A stretch of 64,000 nucleotides of DNA from Typhlomys cinereus (lineage: Eukaryota; Chordata; Mammalia; Rodentia; Platacanthomyidae), in contig JALPQD010000293.1 in the NCBI GenBank assembly GCA_023101885.1, positions 1,965,861 to 2,029,860 of the forward strand, given 5' to 3'. Of this stretch, positions 1 through 11,735 are shown in pieces. Every line of letters starts with the position of its first letter. Position 1 is the stretch's first letter. A model generated the notes under the pieces. That model searched no databases. It was given only the letters and a program-made list of their open reading frames with translations, and was not told the origin of the DNA. The translations under genes and the position numbers were made by a program.

Positions 1-302
1 GGGTGAGACCTGAAGTTCTCCCTGCCTTTAAGACATACATTCATGATGGCAAATCTCATGAGTCCAATGTCTCTCTATGTTGTCAGTATCTGTCCCTGGA
101 GCATTACACATTCACAGAGCACAATTCTCTGCAGGCTTCTTCAGAGTCCTGATACAAAGACATAAAACTTGAGTCTAGTCTTTGTGTTACTTATGGATAT
201 GGATTCAAACCTTTCCTTACTAATTTGTTAATCTTTGCTTTTGAGTAAATGTGACTCACATTTACTGACTTTTATGGTACCTCGGTTAACTCACTGTTAA
301 AA
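1..302. other. Unassigned unique sequence
   Basis: No credible coding region, tandem repeat or recognisable mobile element was seen. The composition is ordinary AT-rich mammalian DNA. Confidence 0.5.
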
Positions 303-768
303 GAAGAGGACAATAAGATGGGGAGGAGCAATGATATGCAAGATACTCCACACACGATAGGGCCAAACTAATCATAATAGGACTTTGTGTGACCTGCGCA
401 ATGACCAACATGTCATTGATCCCCCCAAAGTCTAACATGGATTAAAGGCTCTAAGATCCTTAGAGGCAAGGGATTAATAGCTACAATAGTGTTCCTATAC
501 TAAAGGGGAACACAAGAAAGAACTCTAGGCAATGCTATTGAATCCTTACACCTCATCAGAGAGGAGGATCCAGAGGGAAGTTTGACATGCACACTAAAGG
601 ATGTTCCAGGAATGGGAAGGGAGGGGGCGGAAAAAAGGGAGGGAGGGGGGAAAGGAAAGGAAAAAGGGGGGAAGGAGCAAGGGGATCCAGGGAGGGATAG
701 AGGGAGGGAGGGGAATGGGGTACCTATCAAGTTTGTATGAGTGGAAAAAATAAATTTAAAAAAAGAGG
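303..768 (+). mobile_element. LINE-1 3' UTR fragment (5'-truncated)
   Basis: The sequence aligns by eye with the 3' UTR of the full-length L1 at 23767-30120: the 'ggaggagcaatgat' segment, the 'aaggggaacac' segment, a G-rich polypurine tract at about 615-720, the terminal 'gtttgtatgag' motif and an A-rich tail. It is more diverged than the young copy. A candidate target-site duplication (aagaggaca) occurs at about 304-312 and 763-771. No ORF is retained. A minus-strand proline-rich ORF across the purine tract is an artefact of its composition. Confidence 0.85.
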
Positions 769-1012
769 ACAGTCATTTTATGTCAAATGTGTCTTAGAAA
801 TCAAAGTAATTAATGCACACATAGATGTAGCACAGTCAATGCTTATTCCATAAATTGTTAATGGTTATATTTTAGCATTATATAATAAGATTTAATCCTT
901 ACTATGACTCACTAGGTAGTAGAAGCTCCAAGTATCATAAAGCTAGACATATACATCAAAGGACCTGAAGGAAAATTTAGAAAGCTTTAATCCTTTTTAA
1001 AAATTAAAAAAT
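769..1012. other. Unassigned AT-rich sequence
   Basis: Nothing recognised between the L1 tail and the next SINE. Confidence 0.5.
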
Positions 1013-1260
1013 ATGAGGACTAGGAAGATGATTTCAAGAGATACATCCTTACCATGCAAGCACAAGAACCTGAGTTTGTATAGGAATATCGCTTACCAAA
1101 CAAAATCAAATTAAACCAAACAAAAAATAGCCTGGTGGCTTGCATCTTTACTCTCAGCACTGGGAGGATGAGACAAGAAGATTCTTGGGTTTATCAGCCA
1201 GTTAGCCAAGGCAGTCAATTGGCCTACAGAGTTCCACATGTATGTGTACATATGCCCAAT
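1013..1260 (+). mobile_element. Old composite SINE, B4-like (ID head plus B1-like body)
   Basis: The first 75 bases resemble a decayed tRNA-derived ID head, with a degenerate B box near 'ctgagtttg'. From about 1130 the sequence resembles the B1/7SL-type body ('cagcactgggaggatgag', 'ctacagagttcc'). That order is the one known for rodent B4 elements. Divergence is high, so the family name is tentative. Confidence 0.5.
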
Positions 1261-1287
1261 ACACTTTCTTTCTCACACATAGTCAAA

Positions 1288-1402
1288 CACCATGGCATAT
1301 GTCTGTGAATATTAGGGAGGTTAAGGCAAAAATAATAGGGAATTCAAGGTTTACTGTGAGACACAAGGAGACCTTGTCCAACAACAAAATAAAACAAATC
1401 AC
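1288..1402 (+). mobile_element. Old B1-like SINE fragment
   Basis: The order 'catggcatatgtctgt' ... 'gaggttaaggca' ... 'acaaggagaccttgtc' followed by an A-rich tail at 1383-1400 matches the 7SL-derived B1 layout. It is strongly diverged. A 62-residue ORF that reads across it is not considered real. Confidence 0.5.
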
Positions 1403-2057
1403 AATGATTACTCAAGAAGGCAGATGTTAAGTGTTAAGGGGCATGTTAAGAGGAAGAAAGGGAAACTTGGCCTCCAAATTCAGTTATTTTTTTAGGACTC
1501 CAAAGCATGAGCTCAACAAAAGAAAATTTACAACTAAGTCTGTATAGGCAATCAAGCCATGCAGCATATACAACGAGCACCAGTATAAGTAATGTTTCCT
1601 ATAGTTGAAAGAAGAGATATAAGACTTACAGCCTTTCTCATATGTACTTCAAAGTAAGACAAAATATGAGGTTTCATTTTTTTTCCTCATCGTTAAATAT
1701 AAATGGCTACAAAGTTACAAAGCCAATGGATGCTTTATCAATACAAAATCCTAGGGAATTTCAAAATCATCTCTTCTGGGGGAATGGGAGAGGAGGGGAA
1801 TGGAAGAGGAAGGGGATGGGACAAGGACATAAATTCATTTTGTTTGTATATGAATGTAATAATCTCTTTTATGTAAATAAAACAAAGAACCAGAAACCTA
1901 TAAGAAAACTAGCCATGATTTTCTGTTTTACTTCTCCTGATTTCTTTCCTATGATGATCTTTCTTGAATTCTCTTGCTTTGTTCTTCTTTCTCATCACTA
2001 TCTACACAACTTTTTCCTCTTTCTAGCAGCTAGATTTCTCCATATTTCCTTTTTTTT
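1403..2057. other. Unassigned sequence with a purine-rich patch
   Basis: A purine-rich stretch at about 1778-1830 is followed by 'tttgtatatgaatgtaata' and an A-rich end. This layout is reminiscent of an old L1 3' terminus, but it is too diverged to call. The 165-residue ORF here has no recognisable domain and crosses repeats. Confidence 0.35.
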
Positions 2058-2058
2058 T

Positions 2059-2358
2059 AAGGGAGGAAGGGAGGTTTATTCAGCTTACAGTTCCAGAGAG
2101 GAAGCAGTTTCTCATGGCAGAGGTGGCATGGTTGGCTAGCCAAAGCTGGAGGAGGCTAAGTTACCACAGACATCTTGGAAGCTGAGAGCTGTAGACTGCT
2201 TGCTGCAAAGGCAGACTTCTCCTGGAGGTAGGGTGGGACTAATCCACCTCAAGGCCCACCCCTTGTGACTGCCTTCCTCCAGCAAGGCTCCACCTCTCAA
2301 GGTACCATGACCTTGCCAAACACATGAGACTGTGGGGGACACATTTCAAACCATGACA
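2059..2358 (+). repeat. Direct repeat copy 1 of an RMER/LTR-like element
   Basis: About 300 bp starting 'gggaggtttattcagctta' and ending 'ccatgaca' is repeated almost identically at 3340-3663 and in part at 4238-4362. The layout resembles rodent medium-reiteration (RMER1-type) repeats, a naming made from memory of their general architecture. It lacks the 5' 45 bp present in copy 2. No coding capacity. Confidence 0.7.
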
Positions 2359-3306
2359 TTCCACCCTTGGCCCCCACAGGCTCCTTGCCATCTCATTATG
2401 CAAACCATACTCAGTCTAACTTTAAAAGTCTTCATAGACTACAATAGTCCCAACAGTCCAAAAGTCCAAAGTCCAAAGCCTCCTGTAAAATCAAAACACA
2501 AGTTACATACTTCTAACATACAATGGCACAGAATAAGCATTCCCATTCCAAAAGGAAGGAATGGGGGCATATCCAGGAAAGATCGGTCCATAGCAAGACC
2601 AAAAACCAGCAGAACAAACTCCAAATCTTGTAGCTTCAAGTCCAACAGGTGAGCCTGTCTTTGAAATCATCTCAGTTCCAAATACCTTTGGTTCCACCCT
2701 TCCAATGCAGCTGCCCATGGAATATGTTGCTCTCTTGAGCTGACTCCTCTCAGGGTGTATAGCTCTCCTTGTCAGGTTTGAATCACAGCTGATTCTGCTT
2801 CTCTATGTTGACCATCTCTTTCACTCCTGGGCAGTTGCTTGGTAAGAGAAACCAATTTTGCTTTGGAACTCCACCCTTTAGCTCCAGTCTTCTGAGAGGA
2901 TTTGCATTCTTATGAGCTTTCAGGATGAGGGTAAAACTTCACTAAACTCTCGGCCAACACATGGCTCCATGTGTCACTCGTCCAATTGCAAACACAGTCT
3001 CTGTTCCCCTCTGGACCATCACAAGCTGGGCTTCCATTGTCTGCATCTCAACAGCATTTCTCTCCTCTGAGCTCTCATGAGAAAGGCCCCTTTGGTCCAA
3101 CCACCAAGACGCAAAGACTTTCCCAGCACAAAGTCCCAAAGTTCTCCATATTTCTTCCAACAAACAATTCCAAAGGCACACTAGCCACATCACAGCATTG
3201 GTTATACTTCTGGGTATCAACTTCTCTCAGCTTCACAAACAACTTCACTTTGTGGTACCAGCTTTCTTAATCTCACAGCAATTCCCCACTACCTGGGACC
3301 AATTTC
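2359..3306 (+). repeat. Non-coding internal segment between two direct repeats
   Basis: This 948-bp spacer begins with a 'ttccacccttggccccca' segment and includes a short 'gtccaaa' reiteration at 2456-2477. No long ORF, no protease or reverse-transcriptase motif, and no gag-like zinc knuckle was seen. It is most simply the body of the same non-autonomous rodent repeat. Confidence 0.55.
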
Positions 3307-3663
3307 TGTAAAGGTTACTCTTAACTATTGCTGTGAGAGAACACCCAAAGTCAAGAAACTTAAGGGAGAAAGGGAGGTTTATTCAGCTTACGGTTCCAGA
3401 GGGAAATTACAGTCTGTCAAAGCAGAGGTGGCATGGCTGGCTGGCCAAAGCTGGAGGAGGATAAGTCACCGCAGACATCTTGGAAGCTGAGAGCTGTAGA
3501 CTGCTTGCTGCAAAGGCCGACTTCTCCTGGAGGTAGGGTGGGACTAATCTACCTCAAGGCTCACCCCTTGTGACTGCCTTCCTCCAGCAAGGCTCCACCT
3601 CTCAAGGTGCCATGACCTTGCCAAACACATGAGACTGTGGGGGACACATTTCAAATCATGACA
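3307..3663 (+). repeat. Direct repeat copy 2 of the RMER/LTR-like element
   Basis: It is longer at its 5' end than copy 1, starting with a 'gttactcttaactattgct' segment that is typical of the start of RMER-type rodent repeats. The remainder matches 2059-2358 with few changes. It ends 'catgaca', as copy 1 does. Confidence 0.7.
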
Positions 3664-4237
3664 GCAGGATTCAAATGTTCTTCCCTACAGAGTCAGAGGA
3701 AGCAGCTCTGGCTGTGTGGCACTGTTGAACTGGGTACAAAGTCACGACAAAGTTCTCCCGCATGGTAGAGCTAACTTTGTTCTGCTGCTGGGTACAAAAA
3801 GGAAGTGAGGAAAGGCTAAACTAGCAGCAAGTCTTGCCAACTCCACCTGTTTCAGGAAATGTTGCTAACACAATGAAACGCAGTGATTTTATTCCTGCCC
3901 TTTCTGTCCCCTGCTCACAACACTGTATTCACCCCCTCATAAGACCTGTGTCCTCAGCTGAATCCTTTACCCATGTTTTTAGGATCAAGAGAGAACCTAA
4001 ATACAGTTGAGCTGTTTTCCACAGACAAAGATGGCTCCTTAGGGCATCAGTGTGACTGCACAGGTGGAAAATTCCTAGAAAGAAAAATGAATCCTCTTGC
4101 ATTTCTTCTGTGGTAATGATATATCATATCTTAGTGGCTTTTGAATTCATTGTACTTGAAGGAAAAAAAAAATTCCAGCCAGTATTTATAAGGTACACAA
4201 CAGGGAAACAGTCTTGTAGCTTAAAAGTCACAGATTT
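3664..4237. other. Unassigned sequence
   Basis: No gene or recognisable repeat was seen. A short A-run lies at about 4162-4171. Confidence 0.45.
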
Positions 4238-4362
4238 AAGGGAGAAAGGAAGGTTTATTCAGCTTACGGTTCCAGAGAGGAAGCAGTTTCTCATGGCAGA
4301 GGTGGCATGGTTGGCTAGCCAAAGCTGGAAGAGGCTAAGTCACAGCAGACATCTTGGAAGCC
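4238..4362 (+). repeat. Partial third copy of the RMER/LTR-like repeat
   Basis: It matches the first ~125 bases of 2059-2358 closely ('aggtttattcagcttacgg' to 'catcttggaagc') and stops abruptly, so it is 3'-truncated. The 88-residue ORF over it is incidental. Confidence 0.75.
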
Positions 4363-6667
4363 TATATTTCCATTAATAAAGTGATTCTTCCCACTTTTTC
4401 GTACCAGAATTGCATCAAGTAATTGCACACATACAAGCCAAATAGAATCAGAATCTTTCTCACCCATAACTTTCTTTGAAAGTGAAATAGTAGAAAGGCA
4501 GATAAGTCCTCAGAGGAGAGGGTATTTTTAGGAACCAATATAAAACGATTCCTATTTCTTGGGCCTTGAGCAGCATACTTACAGTTTTAATTATGTCAGA
4601 ATTTCAGGAAGAAATTAGATGAATGGTTAATTGTCAATGATGTTTGAAGCACAAACATACAGAATTGTGAATCTTCAAAATAAAATTACAGTAAGCATGA
4701 AGGATTTAATATAATTTTATCCATATTTTGAGGCTTCCTAGTTAAATTTCATGGTTGCTCACTCAAAAAATTGGGAGATACACATAAAGACAAATTCTTA
4801 TAAATGGATAATAATCAATTATAAATGGAAGGACTGGTTTAGATTTCAGAATAATTTTTTTCTCATTAGATTACAAAATGTTAAGGAAAAGTAAAATATT
4901 AATTAAAAAATTTTAAAATAAATAATTTTGATTCAGGAACCTTTGTCACAATCAATTCATATACAATTTGGCAAACGTGTGTTTTGTGATATATTCAGTT
5001 AAAAAGTGATTAAAGGCAAAGGTAAAAAACAAAATCCATATCTCATTGTGAATGCATATAAGAGGATTTATTCACCATCTTAAGGACAGGTTTACTGCAG
5101 ACATTTCTATAAAAAAATTAGAAAAACATTGAAGATTAGTTCAAAGAACATTTGTGTTCCCTTGAAGTGATTTCTTAATGGGATTTTGAGAGCTCTCTGA
5201 TGCTGAAGATGATTTAAGGCCCAAGATAGAAATATAATCACAGTGCTACATGTACAAAGTGGGAGGTGGAATGTCTGTTTGGCACTGTCCTTAGTAAGAG
5301 AGTGCAATTTCTGTGAAAATGCATGCAAGCTATTTAAATTGTCACGTGGTTTTCCTTTATCACTGTTGGTATTATCATAAGACCCTCTTTTCTGTAGAAT
5401 GTGTAAAGAATTACTTGAGAGCAATTGTAGTTAGTATTGCTTCTACCTAATCTCCAGCTGGATTTTACTAGACATTTAAGATTTGAACACATTGTAATAA
5501 TATTTAACCATTAATAAGAGCTGGCAGAGTTTCATACATGTTTAAATGTCCAAATTAAAATTTGAATGATGTAATATTGTATAATGATCCAATAACATTT
5601 TAAATAATACTTAACAGCATTCCCATGTACAGTGTTCAATAAAGGCATTGCTAAATGCTGTGCTGTGCTGGCTTTAGACCGTTGCTTCTAATCTTGGTGA
5701 GTTTAGTTTTGAGGTATATGGTGATGTTTTCTATGGGAATGAAGATATCAACAACTTTATATCACCAAACATATACAAGTGGTATAAATGCAGTATAATG
5801 TGTGCACAGCCGAGACAACAGAAAAATAATACATTTGCCAATAATAAGTGAAAAGTAGATAAAACTTTGTAGAAAATAAAATTTGGGAAATATTAAAAGT
5901 ATAGATATGGATGATTTTCTTTGAACAAGTCTATAGATATCAGTCCAGTATTGCATTAAACAGTTTCGATGGGCTACTGACTAGATCTTTGGTCGTTTGA
6001 AAAATCAATATCAGCCTATGATCTGGGGCAATTTGGTATCATTTGGATAAACTTCAAGCAATTCCATATCTACATTTAGGTGTAGCACCTCATGGCTAGG
6101 TTCTCTAGCATGAAAAGTGAAATGAAGTTCATATTACTATGTAAGCATATTTAATAGAGGCTACAAGGCTTAAGGGTTTAAATTAAAATGGAGTTTAGTT
6201 CACGAGAATACACAGGGAATAGGAGAAGACTTGAAGAAGACTTACCTTTCTATTCACTAGCCAGGCACTATGGAATTTGACTGCCATATCAGTTTACGGT
6301 TTGGTAGCTCAAGAGTCTAAAAAAGGCCTTAAATGATGTCCATGATATCACTACAGATCAGATGACAAGAAGGTAACTTTTAAAATATCACCTATACATT
6401 ACTGATTTCTATATATTGTTTATTTACTATATAATATTATGTGCTTCTGTATGACAGAGTAAATACAGTAAATGTGGAGCTTACATTACAGGGTTTGGGG
6501 ATGTCTATGTAAGTAAAATGAGCTTATCCAGACAGTATTTGTCTTTTAATGAGAATTAAGTATATGTTTATTGTTTATGTTTCTGATAAGATTATCTCAA
6601 AGCTATATTTGAAATTGTCACATTATAAACACATCCAGCGCACTCCAATGGACAGTAGTTACTCAAT
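4363..6667. other. Long AT-rich stretch without recognised elements
   Basis: 2.3 kb of AT-rich DNA. ORFs in this stretch (up to 105 codons) have no motif, repeat membership or codon pattern that supports a gene. No strong tandem repeats were noticed. Ancient diverged repeats could be present and missed by eye. Confidence 0.45.
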
Positions 6668-7110
6668 GCATTAGTCACAGTCCTCTGGAAGAACAGAACC
6701 CACAGAATGAGTATATAAAAAGGAAATTTGTGGATTGGCATATGAGATAAGGTCTAGCTTGTACAGCAATGGCTGCCTGTAGCTGCTCAGTCCAGAAGCT
6801 GAATATCTCAGCGGTGCTGGGTTGGATGATTCGTGGAGAGTCTCTTTACTTCATTCATGTTGGAGGGTCAAAGAAGCTGGGTTCTGATGACATCAGCAGA
6901 GATGAGTTTGCTAGCCGAGGGCAAGAGAGTCTCAGAGCTCTTGTCTTGTCATTCCTTTTATCTGGTCTACTACTGGGAGGCTCCATCCAGATTCAGGGTT
7001 GGTATTTATGTTGCAAATATCCTAATTCAGGTATTCTATTTAGGCAGTCAAAAAGATAATCTGTTAGTTAATCCCAGGTATAGTCGAACTGACAACCAAG
7101 ATTAACTACC
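6668..7110 (+). repeat. RMER-like medium reiteration repeat, second type
   Basis: The segments 'tatataaaaaggaaattt', 'gctcagtccagaagctg', 'gagtttgctagccgaggg' and 'gaactgacaaccaagatta' occur in the order I recall for a common rodent medium-reiteration repeat that is bounded by 'gttgacaaccaag'. Two overlapping ORFs of 90-96 codons lie inside and are judged incidental. The family name needs a repeat library search. Confidence 0.5.
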
Positions 7111-7365
7111 ATCCTCAACATGGCTTAATGGAGGAAAATTCAATCTTTTAGGAAGGAACTTTCATTAAGTGTCTGCTTGACAGTACAGGGAAGAAGGCTA
7201 CCATCTTCTAAAGTTAATTTCTGGTGCCATATGCATACCTTAGTGGGCACCTGCTTGCAAACCTGGTGACCTGATTTCTGTTCATTAAAGCCCAAAGTAA
7301 AAGGAAAATACTGAATTTTGAAAATTGCCCTCTGGCTACCCATATGCTATGGCATGCATGCATGG

Positions 7366-7368
<3 letters not shown>
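7111..7368. other. Unassigned sequence
   Basis: No recognised element. Flanks the TC microsatellite. Confidence 0.4.

Positions 7369-7408
<40 letters not shown>
7369..7408 (+). repeat. (TC)n microsatellite
   Basis: About 19 uninterrupted TC units. The serine/leucine-rich and arginine/glutamate-rich ORFs across it on the two strands are composition artefacts. Confidence 0.95.
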
Positions 7409-7409
<1 letters not shown>

Positions 7410-8500
7410 TTACAATCCTTGATTATATTCATCAACATGGCAGAAGAATTCATACTAATGTCAGACCAGGACCTGAGGGAACTAGCTATAGCATAAAATC
7501 ACTGAAACAGGGACATATTTTCTTTCTTGCTAGCTTGTTTGTATAACTAAGTATGCTGAATGAGTGAACCAGCTTTCTCCATTTGATCTCCCTGTCCAAA
7601 TACAGTCCCACTAGTATGGTCTGGGTTCTCTCACATCAATTCGATTATATTCTAAGGCTTGCTCAGGGTTTATCGCAACTACGAAGTATTTACAAATGTG
7701 TCCAAAATCTCAGCTCTCAGTTGTTAAACTGACACTTGTATCTAATGGTACAATTTCTTGCTCTGTCTCTCTAATAAATAAATATACTAACAAGAACAAA
7801 AATAATAATTACCCTTACAAGATCTATTATCCACAGTTGCTCCACCCTGTGAGGTATCACAGTGACAGATGTGAGAGTGTTCTTACTGAAAATGAAGGTC
7901 TGAGCTGGTGGGATTAATCTCTGTAGATGTGAATACTTGGATTTTAAATTGAGCTTTGTCATGCAGGATATTTTATAACCAATTTTTGTCTGTTGCCTAA
8001 ACATGCAGTAATTGCCAACAAATCAGCTGACTGAGTCATCTTTTTCTCAGCTTCTGATTTGTGAAAGAAAATAATAGATTACATATCTCCTTAATTAGAT
8101 GCAACAAAATGTAGAAAAAAAATAAGCGAGTAAAAGTTTTTGTACACTTAGTAAATTATAATGAAAGTGACAAAGGAATCTATTTAGGAAGAACCTAGCT
8201 ATACCCGTCAACTATCATCATCTTCTTATCTACCTAGCTATCATTATCACGCACGCTTCACTCTCATCTATCGTCTTCTATATTTTCATTGTGGCTTTTA
8301 TTCTCTGCTCATATATTTGGGTTTCCATCTTTGTTTAGTTATAGCCTCAATATGTTGATCATTGATACAAATGAAACTATTTTAAGAACATCTTCACCAG
8401 GAATATATTTGTTTTCAAAAAAGGAAGTCCCTATTTGTACATACTTTATCACATTGCTAGAAAATACAATGCTAACTTTCATTTGATTAAAACTGGAAAT
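7409..8500. other. Unassigned AT-rich sequence
   Basis: No recognised gene. A pyrimidine-rich patch with ATC/CTA-type simple sequence lies at about 8215-8275. Confidence 0.45.
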
Positions 8501-8514
8501 TACCAGGTATTTTT

Positions 8515-8797
8515 TAAAGGTTTTTTTTTAATTTATTCAATTGTACGTGTGTGCGTATGTATGTGCGCTCGCGCGTGTGTGTCTGTGTGTGTGCAGAACC
8601 ATGGACGAATTCGGGAACCACCATGGACGCCTCCACCTCCTCCGCCCCGGGATTCACAGGCTCCGCCCCACCAGGACCAGAAACGCAGGCCGCCCCCGCT
8701 TCTGCCTGGCGTCTATACGTGGGATCTGGGATCAGGAACTCAGGACCTTCCGCCTGCAAGGCAGAGGCTTAACCCCTGAGCCACCTCTCCAGCCCTC
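8515..8797 (-). mobile_element. Long ID-headed SINE, young copy 1
   Basis: Read on the minus strand, it starts at about 8795 with an ID-type tRNA head (GGGCTGGAGAGGTGGCTCAG; RNA polymerase III A box about 8781-8770, B box about 8740). It continues through a GC-rich body of unknown origin and a CA/CG-rich segment, and ends in CAATTGAATAAAT plus an A-rich tail. A perfect 14-bp target-site duplication (taccaggtattttt) lies at 8501-8514 and 8798-8811. Four overlapping ORFs here are shadows. Length is about 280 bp, far longer than a classic ID element (about 70-75 bp plus tail). Confidence 0.92.
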
Positions 8798-8811
8798 TAC
8801 CAGGTATTTTT

Positions 8812-9481
8812 GTAAGCAGACAAGTTATATAATTTAGTGGTGCTACAATCTGTTATACAAGGTGCATATTAGATATTTGGAGATTGAAGCTAGTCAGGCA
8901 GCAGATTTAATTGCCTTAAGCAATATCTATTAAGAATATAATTTGAATCTGGGTTCACTGTTATAAAAGAAGAGGAAATAAATACATTAAAGAGTTTCAA
9001 GTATATAGAAACAGGAGCATCAGTCTGAGAGAAATTAAACATTTTATATTGAATTCATATTACTGGAAATTTCCACAAAGTAGTTAGGTCAAATTAAATT
9101 CATATTTTGCAATTAAATTGAATATTGAATTGAATCACAAAAGGCATAAAATGTTTAAAAGATATTTTATTATTACCATGGCATAGGCTATTTGTTCCAT
9201 TTCAAAAAGAGTTAACCTTATCAAGTGTTTTAGCAAATCTCAGTAGGAACTCAGCTGGTAACAAAGTTGTGAAGGCTTTACATGCTGATGAGTCTATTTA
9301 ATGGTGCCACCTCAGTGGAAAAGTGTACAACTTAGGAAGTGAAGATAAACATTGACTAGAGGTAATTTTGTAAAGTGATGAGTCTTTGCAGGCATGTTAG
9401 GATCTTTCTAAAACTAATGTGTACCACATGTGTATAAAGACAACCTTCATACCCTGTGTCCAGCAAAATGGAAGAAAGTCA
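8812..9481. other. Unassigned AT-rich sequence
   Basis: No recognised element or gene. Contains 'aattaaatt' type AT-rich runs around 9090-9130. Confidence 0.45.
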
Positions 9482-9832
9482 TGTCATGGTTTGAATGTGA
9501 GTTGTCCCCCATAGGCTTATGGATTTGTCTCTTTAGTTGATATTTGGGAAGGTTGTGGAAACTTTTGGGGGTGGAGACTTGCTGGAGGAAGGCAGGGCAC
9601 AGGGGTGGGTCTTGAGTTTGGTTGATGTTGGCCTGTTTCTGTTACTAATCTGCTCTTGCAGCCTACAGTTGACTTTCACCCTCCACGATGGATGTAACCT
9701 GAGCTGCCTCCCGTTTCTGCCACCAGCCATATCTTTCTCTCCTCTGGAACTATAAACCAAATAAAAATCTCCTTTCTCCCTTAAATTGCATTTGATTATT
9801 GTCTCACAGAAGCAGAGACAGTAGCTACAACA
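9482..9832 (+). mobile_element. Solo LTR, ERVL-MaLR type
   Basis: The element starts TGtcatggtttgaatgtgag and ends ...ctacaACA, the layout of mammalian MaLR LTRs (MLT1/MST/ORR1 class). A poly(A) signal AATAAA occurs near 9761-9768, followed by 'tctcctttctcccttaa' as in that class. The flanks agtca (9477-9481) and aatca (9833-9837) fit a 5-bp target-site duplication with one change. No internal retroviral sequence was seen. ORFs on both strands are incidental. Confidence 0.75.
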
Positions 9833-10296
9833 AATCACAAACAAACAAACAAAAAAATCTAGCTAAGGCTCATTCCATAAATTGTTAATTTGATCATGTT
9901 CCTAATAGTTGCCGGTTTTGTGATTCTATACATGTTTGAATATATAATAAAATTATTTATTGTCATACAGTTAATACCTTCTAAGAAAAATTGTCTTCTA
10001 AATGCTGACATTATAAATTGGCCTTCTTGGGGAATACTGAGGAGTACCAGAAAAAGGGTATATTTTGGAGACCCTAAACCCATGTCCTATTTGTTATATT
10101 TGAATCCAGCCCTTTTCTTCTTAAGTTAAAAACATTCATCATATATTACCTTTTCTCTAAATCTTAGTTGTCTAATATGTCAAGCGTTCTTGATAATCAC
10201 TCCTACTTTGGAGGTTATAACTGTTTGAAATAATGTAGATTGACTAGCACAGTATTTCAGGTGTATTAAGAACTTAATGCTGCAAAATATATACAA
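9833..10296. other. Unassigned sequence
   Basis: Starts with an (AAAC)-type simple run at about 9838-9857. Otherwise nothing recognised. Confidence 0.4.
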
Positions 10297-10412
10297 ATGT
10301 ATTGAGTCTTGTAGACTTGTACTGAGTCTTAAAATAAAATGCATCAAGTCTTGTAAGATGGCAATATATCTTAAAATGTATCAAGTCTTTTAGGATGGTA
10401 CTATATTACAAA
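10297..10412 (+). repeat. Degenerate 37-42 bp tandem repeat, three units
   Basis: Units start at 10297, 10339 and 10376. Each begins atg(c/t)at(c/t)(a/g)agtctt and ends near 'ttaaa' or 'ttacaaa'. The second and third are about 80% alike with an exact 37-bp period. The first is longer and more diverged. Confidence 0.65.
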
Positions 10413-11735
10413 GAAAAATGAAGAAACTCATATTAAGTTTTTTGGAATTTAAGTTTTTCACTGTCTAAGAACATTAAGCCATTATGTTATTTTTGCACTA
10501 TTTTAAGTAGGCATTTAGGATTGTGCCATAGGATAAAAGTCCTTTATATCAAGAAACTTACATTCAAGATGAAAGGCAACAATCTTGGAGGGAGTAAGGG
10601 CTGGAAGGATGAAGATGAATGGATGTGTGCAGACAAAGTAAGGAGTGAAGAGCACAGAGTGAGCCTTGCTACTGGACAGACCTTTCTTTGCAAACTTATG
10701 GCACATTCAATTATATGGGAGGAAAAATGATCATGTGGTAAATTTCATTAAGTGTCATTATGCTCTCTAAACTGTAAGCTCTTTGTTTTGCATAGCAAAG
10801 TATAGACAATGTAATCTTACTTGAACTGATCACTCATGATTTAAATTAACGAAAAAGTGCTAAAGAAGGTTTATTTGGACAGATAAAATGGTGCATTTTG
10901 AAGCTGCCCTTCATTCAACTTTTACTAGCTATTCTAACACAAAATTTCTATTTTTGTTTTCCAAATTTTATGCATAAAATACAATAGCTTCTTTGCTTTC
11001 TGAATGTTTAAAATAAAACGAACAATATGTGTAGCCTAATAAATGCCTTGGCATTTATATTCCCCTAAAAGAAACTGGATGTTTCATTTCTGATTCTACA
11101 TGGAATCTGTTCCTCCAAACTAGCATATAATGTGAAAAGAAGAAAACAAATGGAGTGTAAAGACAATTAGGTATGTAGTTTCTCCTCTTTGTGGCATATG
11201 GCCCATGGACCACCCCAAGTGAAATTATTGCCATTATGCTATGCTCTCTGCAACATTTTAGCTGGTGAGATTAGACAAAGCATTTTGTTTCATCAAGAAA
11301 GGTTATGCATAGAAACTAATCTCTTGTGATACAAGAAAAAGGATTTATTAGGAATATGTAATGTTCCCCAGAGTGACTGAATCACTGAAATCTATCTACA
11401 AACAGACAATTTGCACAGCTGATTTATGTATTTCTGAGTCTATCCTACAACCATTCTCCTCTCTATGAAGCGACAGGTTATGTAAATTTAGAACTTTTGA
11501 AACTGCCTGATGCTGTTTAAAATTCCAATAAGAAATTAATTGTAATGAATAGATATATTTCTATTACTTTACCCATACATTCTATGTGAAGGCCAAATAT
11601 CTGCATATAACTCCTCATGTCTTAATATATATTCATACATAGAGAAACATTATAAAGAGTTCATCAAGTCAAACCTGACATCATATATCAATTTGACTTC
11701 TTTCAATTGAATTATTTCCCATCTCAAAGTTTTTT
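10413..11735. other. Unassigned AT-rich sequence
   Basis: No recognised gene, LTR or SINE. Short ORFs (62-69 codons) on opposite strands overlap each other at about 10515-10730 and have no supporting features. Confidence 0.45.

Noticed and set aside
1642..2139. 165-codon plus-strand ORF
   Set aside because: No recognisable domain, it runs into a repeat at its 3' end, and no splice, promoter or poly(A) context makes it a gene candidate.
6769..7105. Two overlapping ORFs of 96 and 90 codons
   Set aside because: They lie in a medium-reiteration repeat and overlap in different frames. No conserved protein feature was seen.
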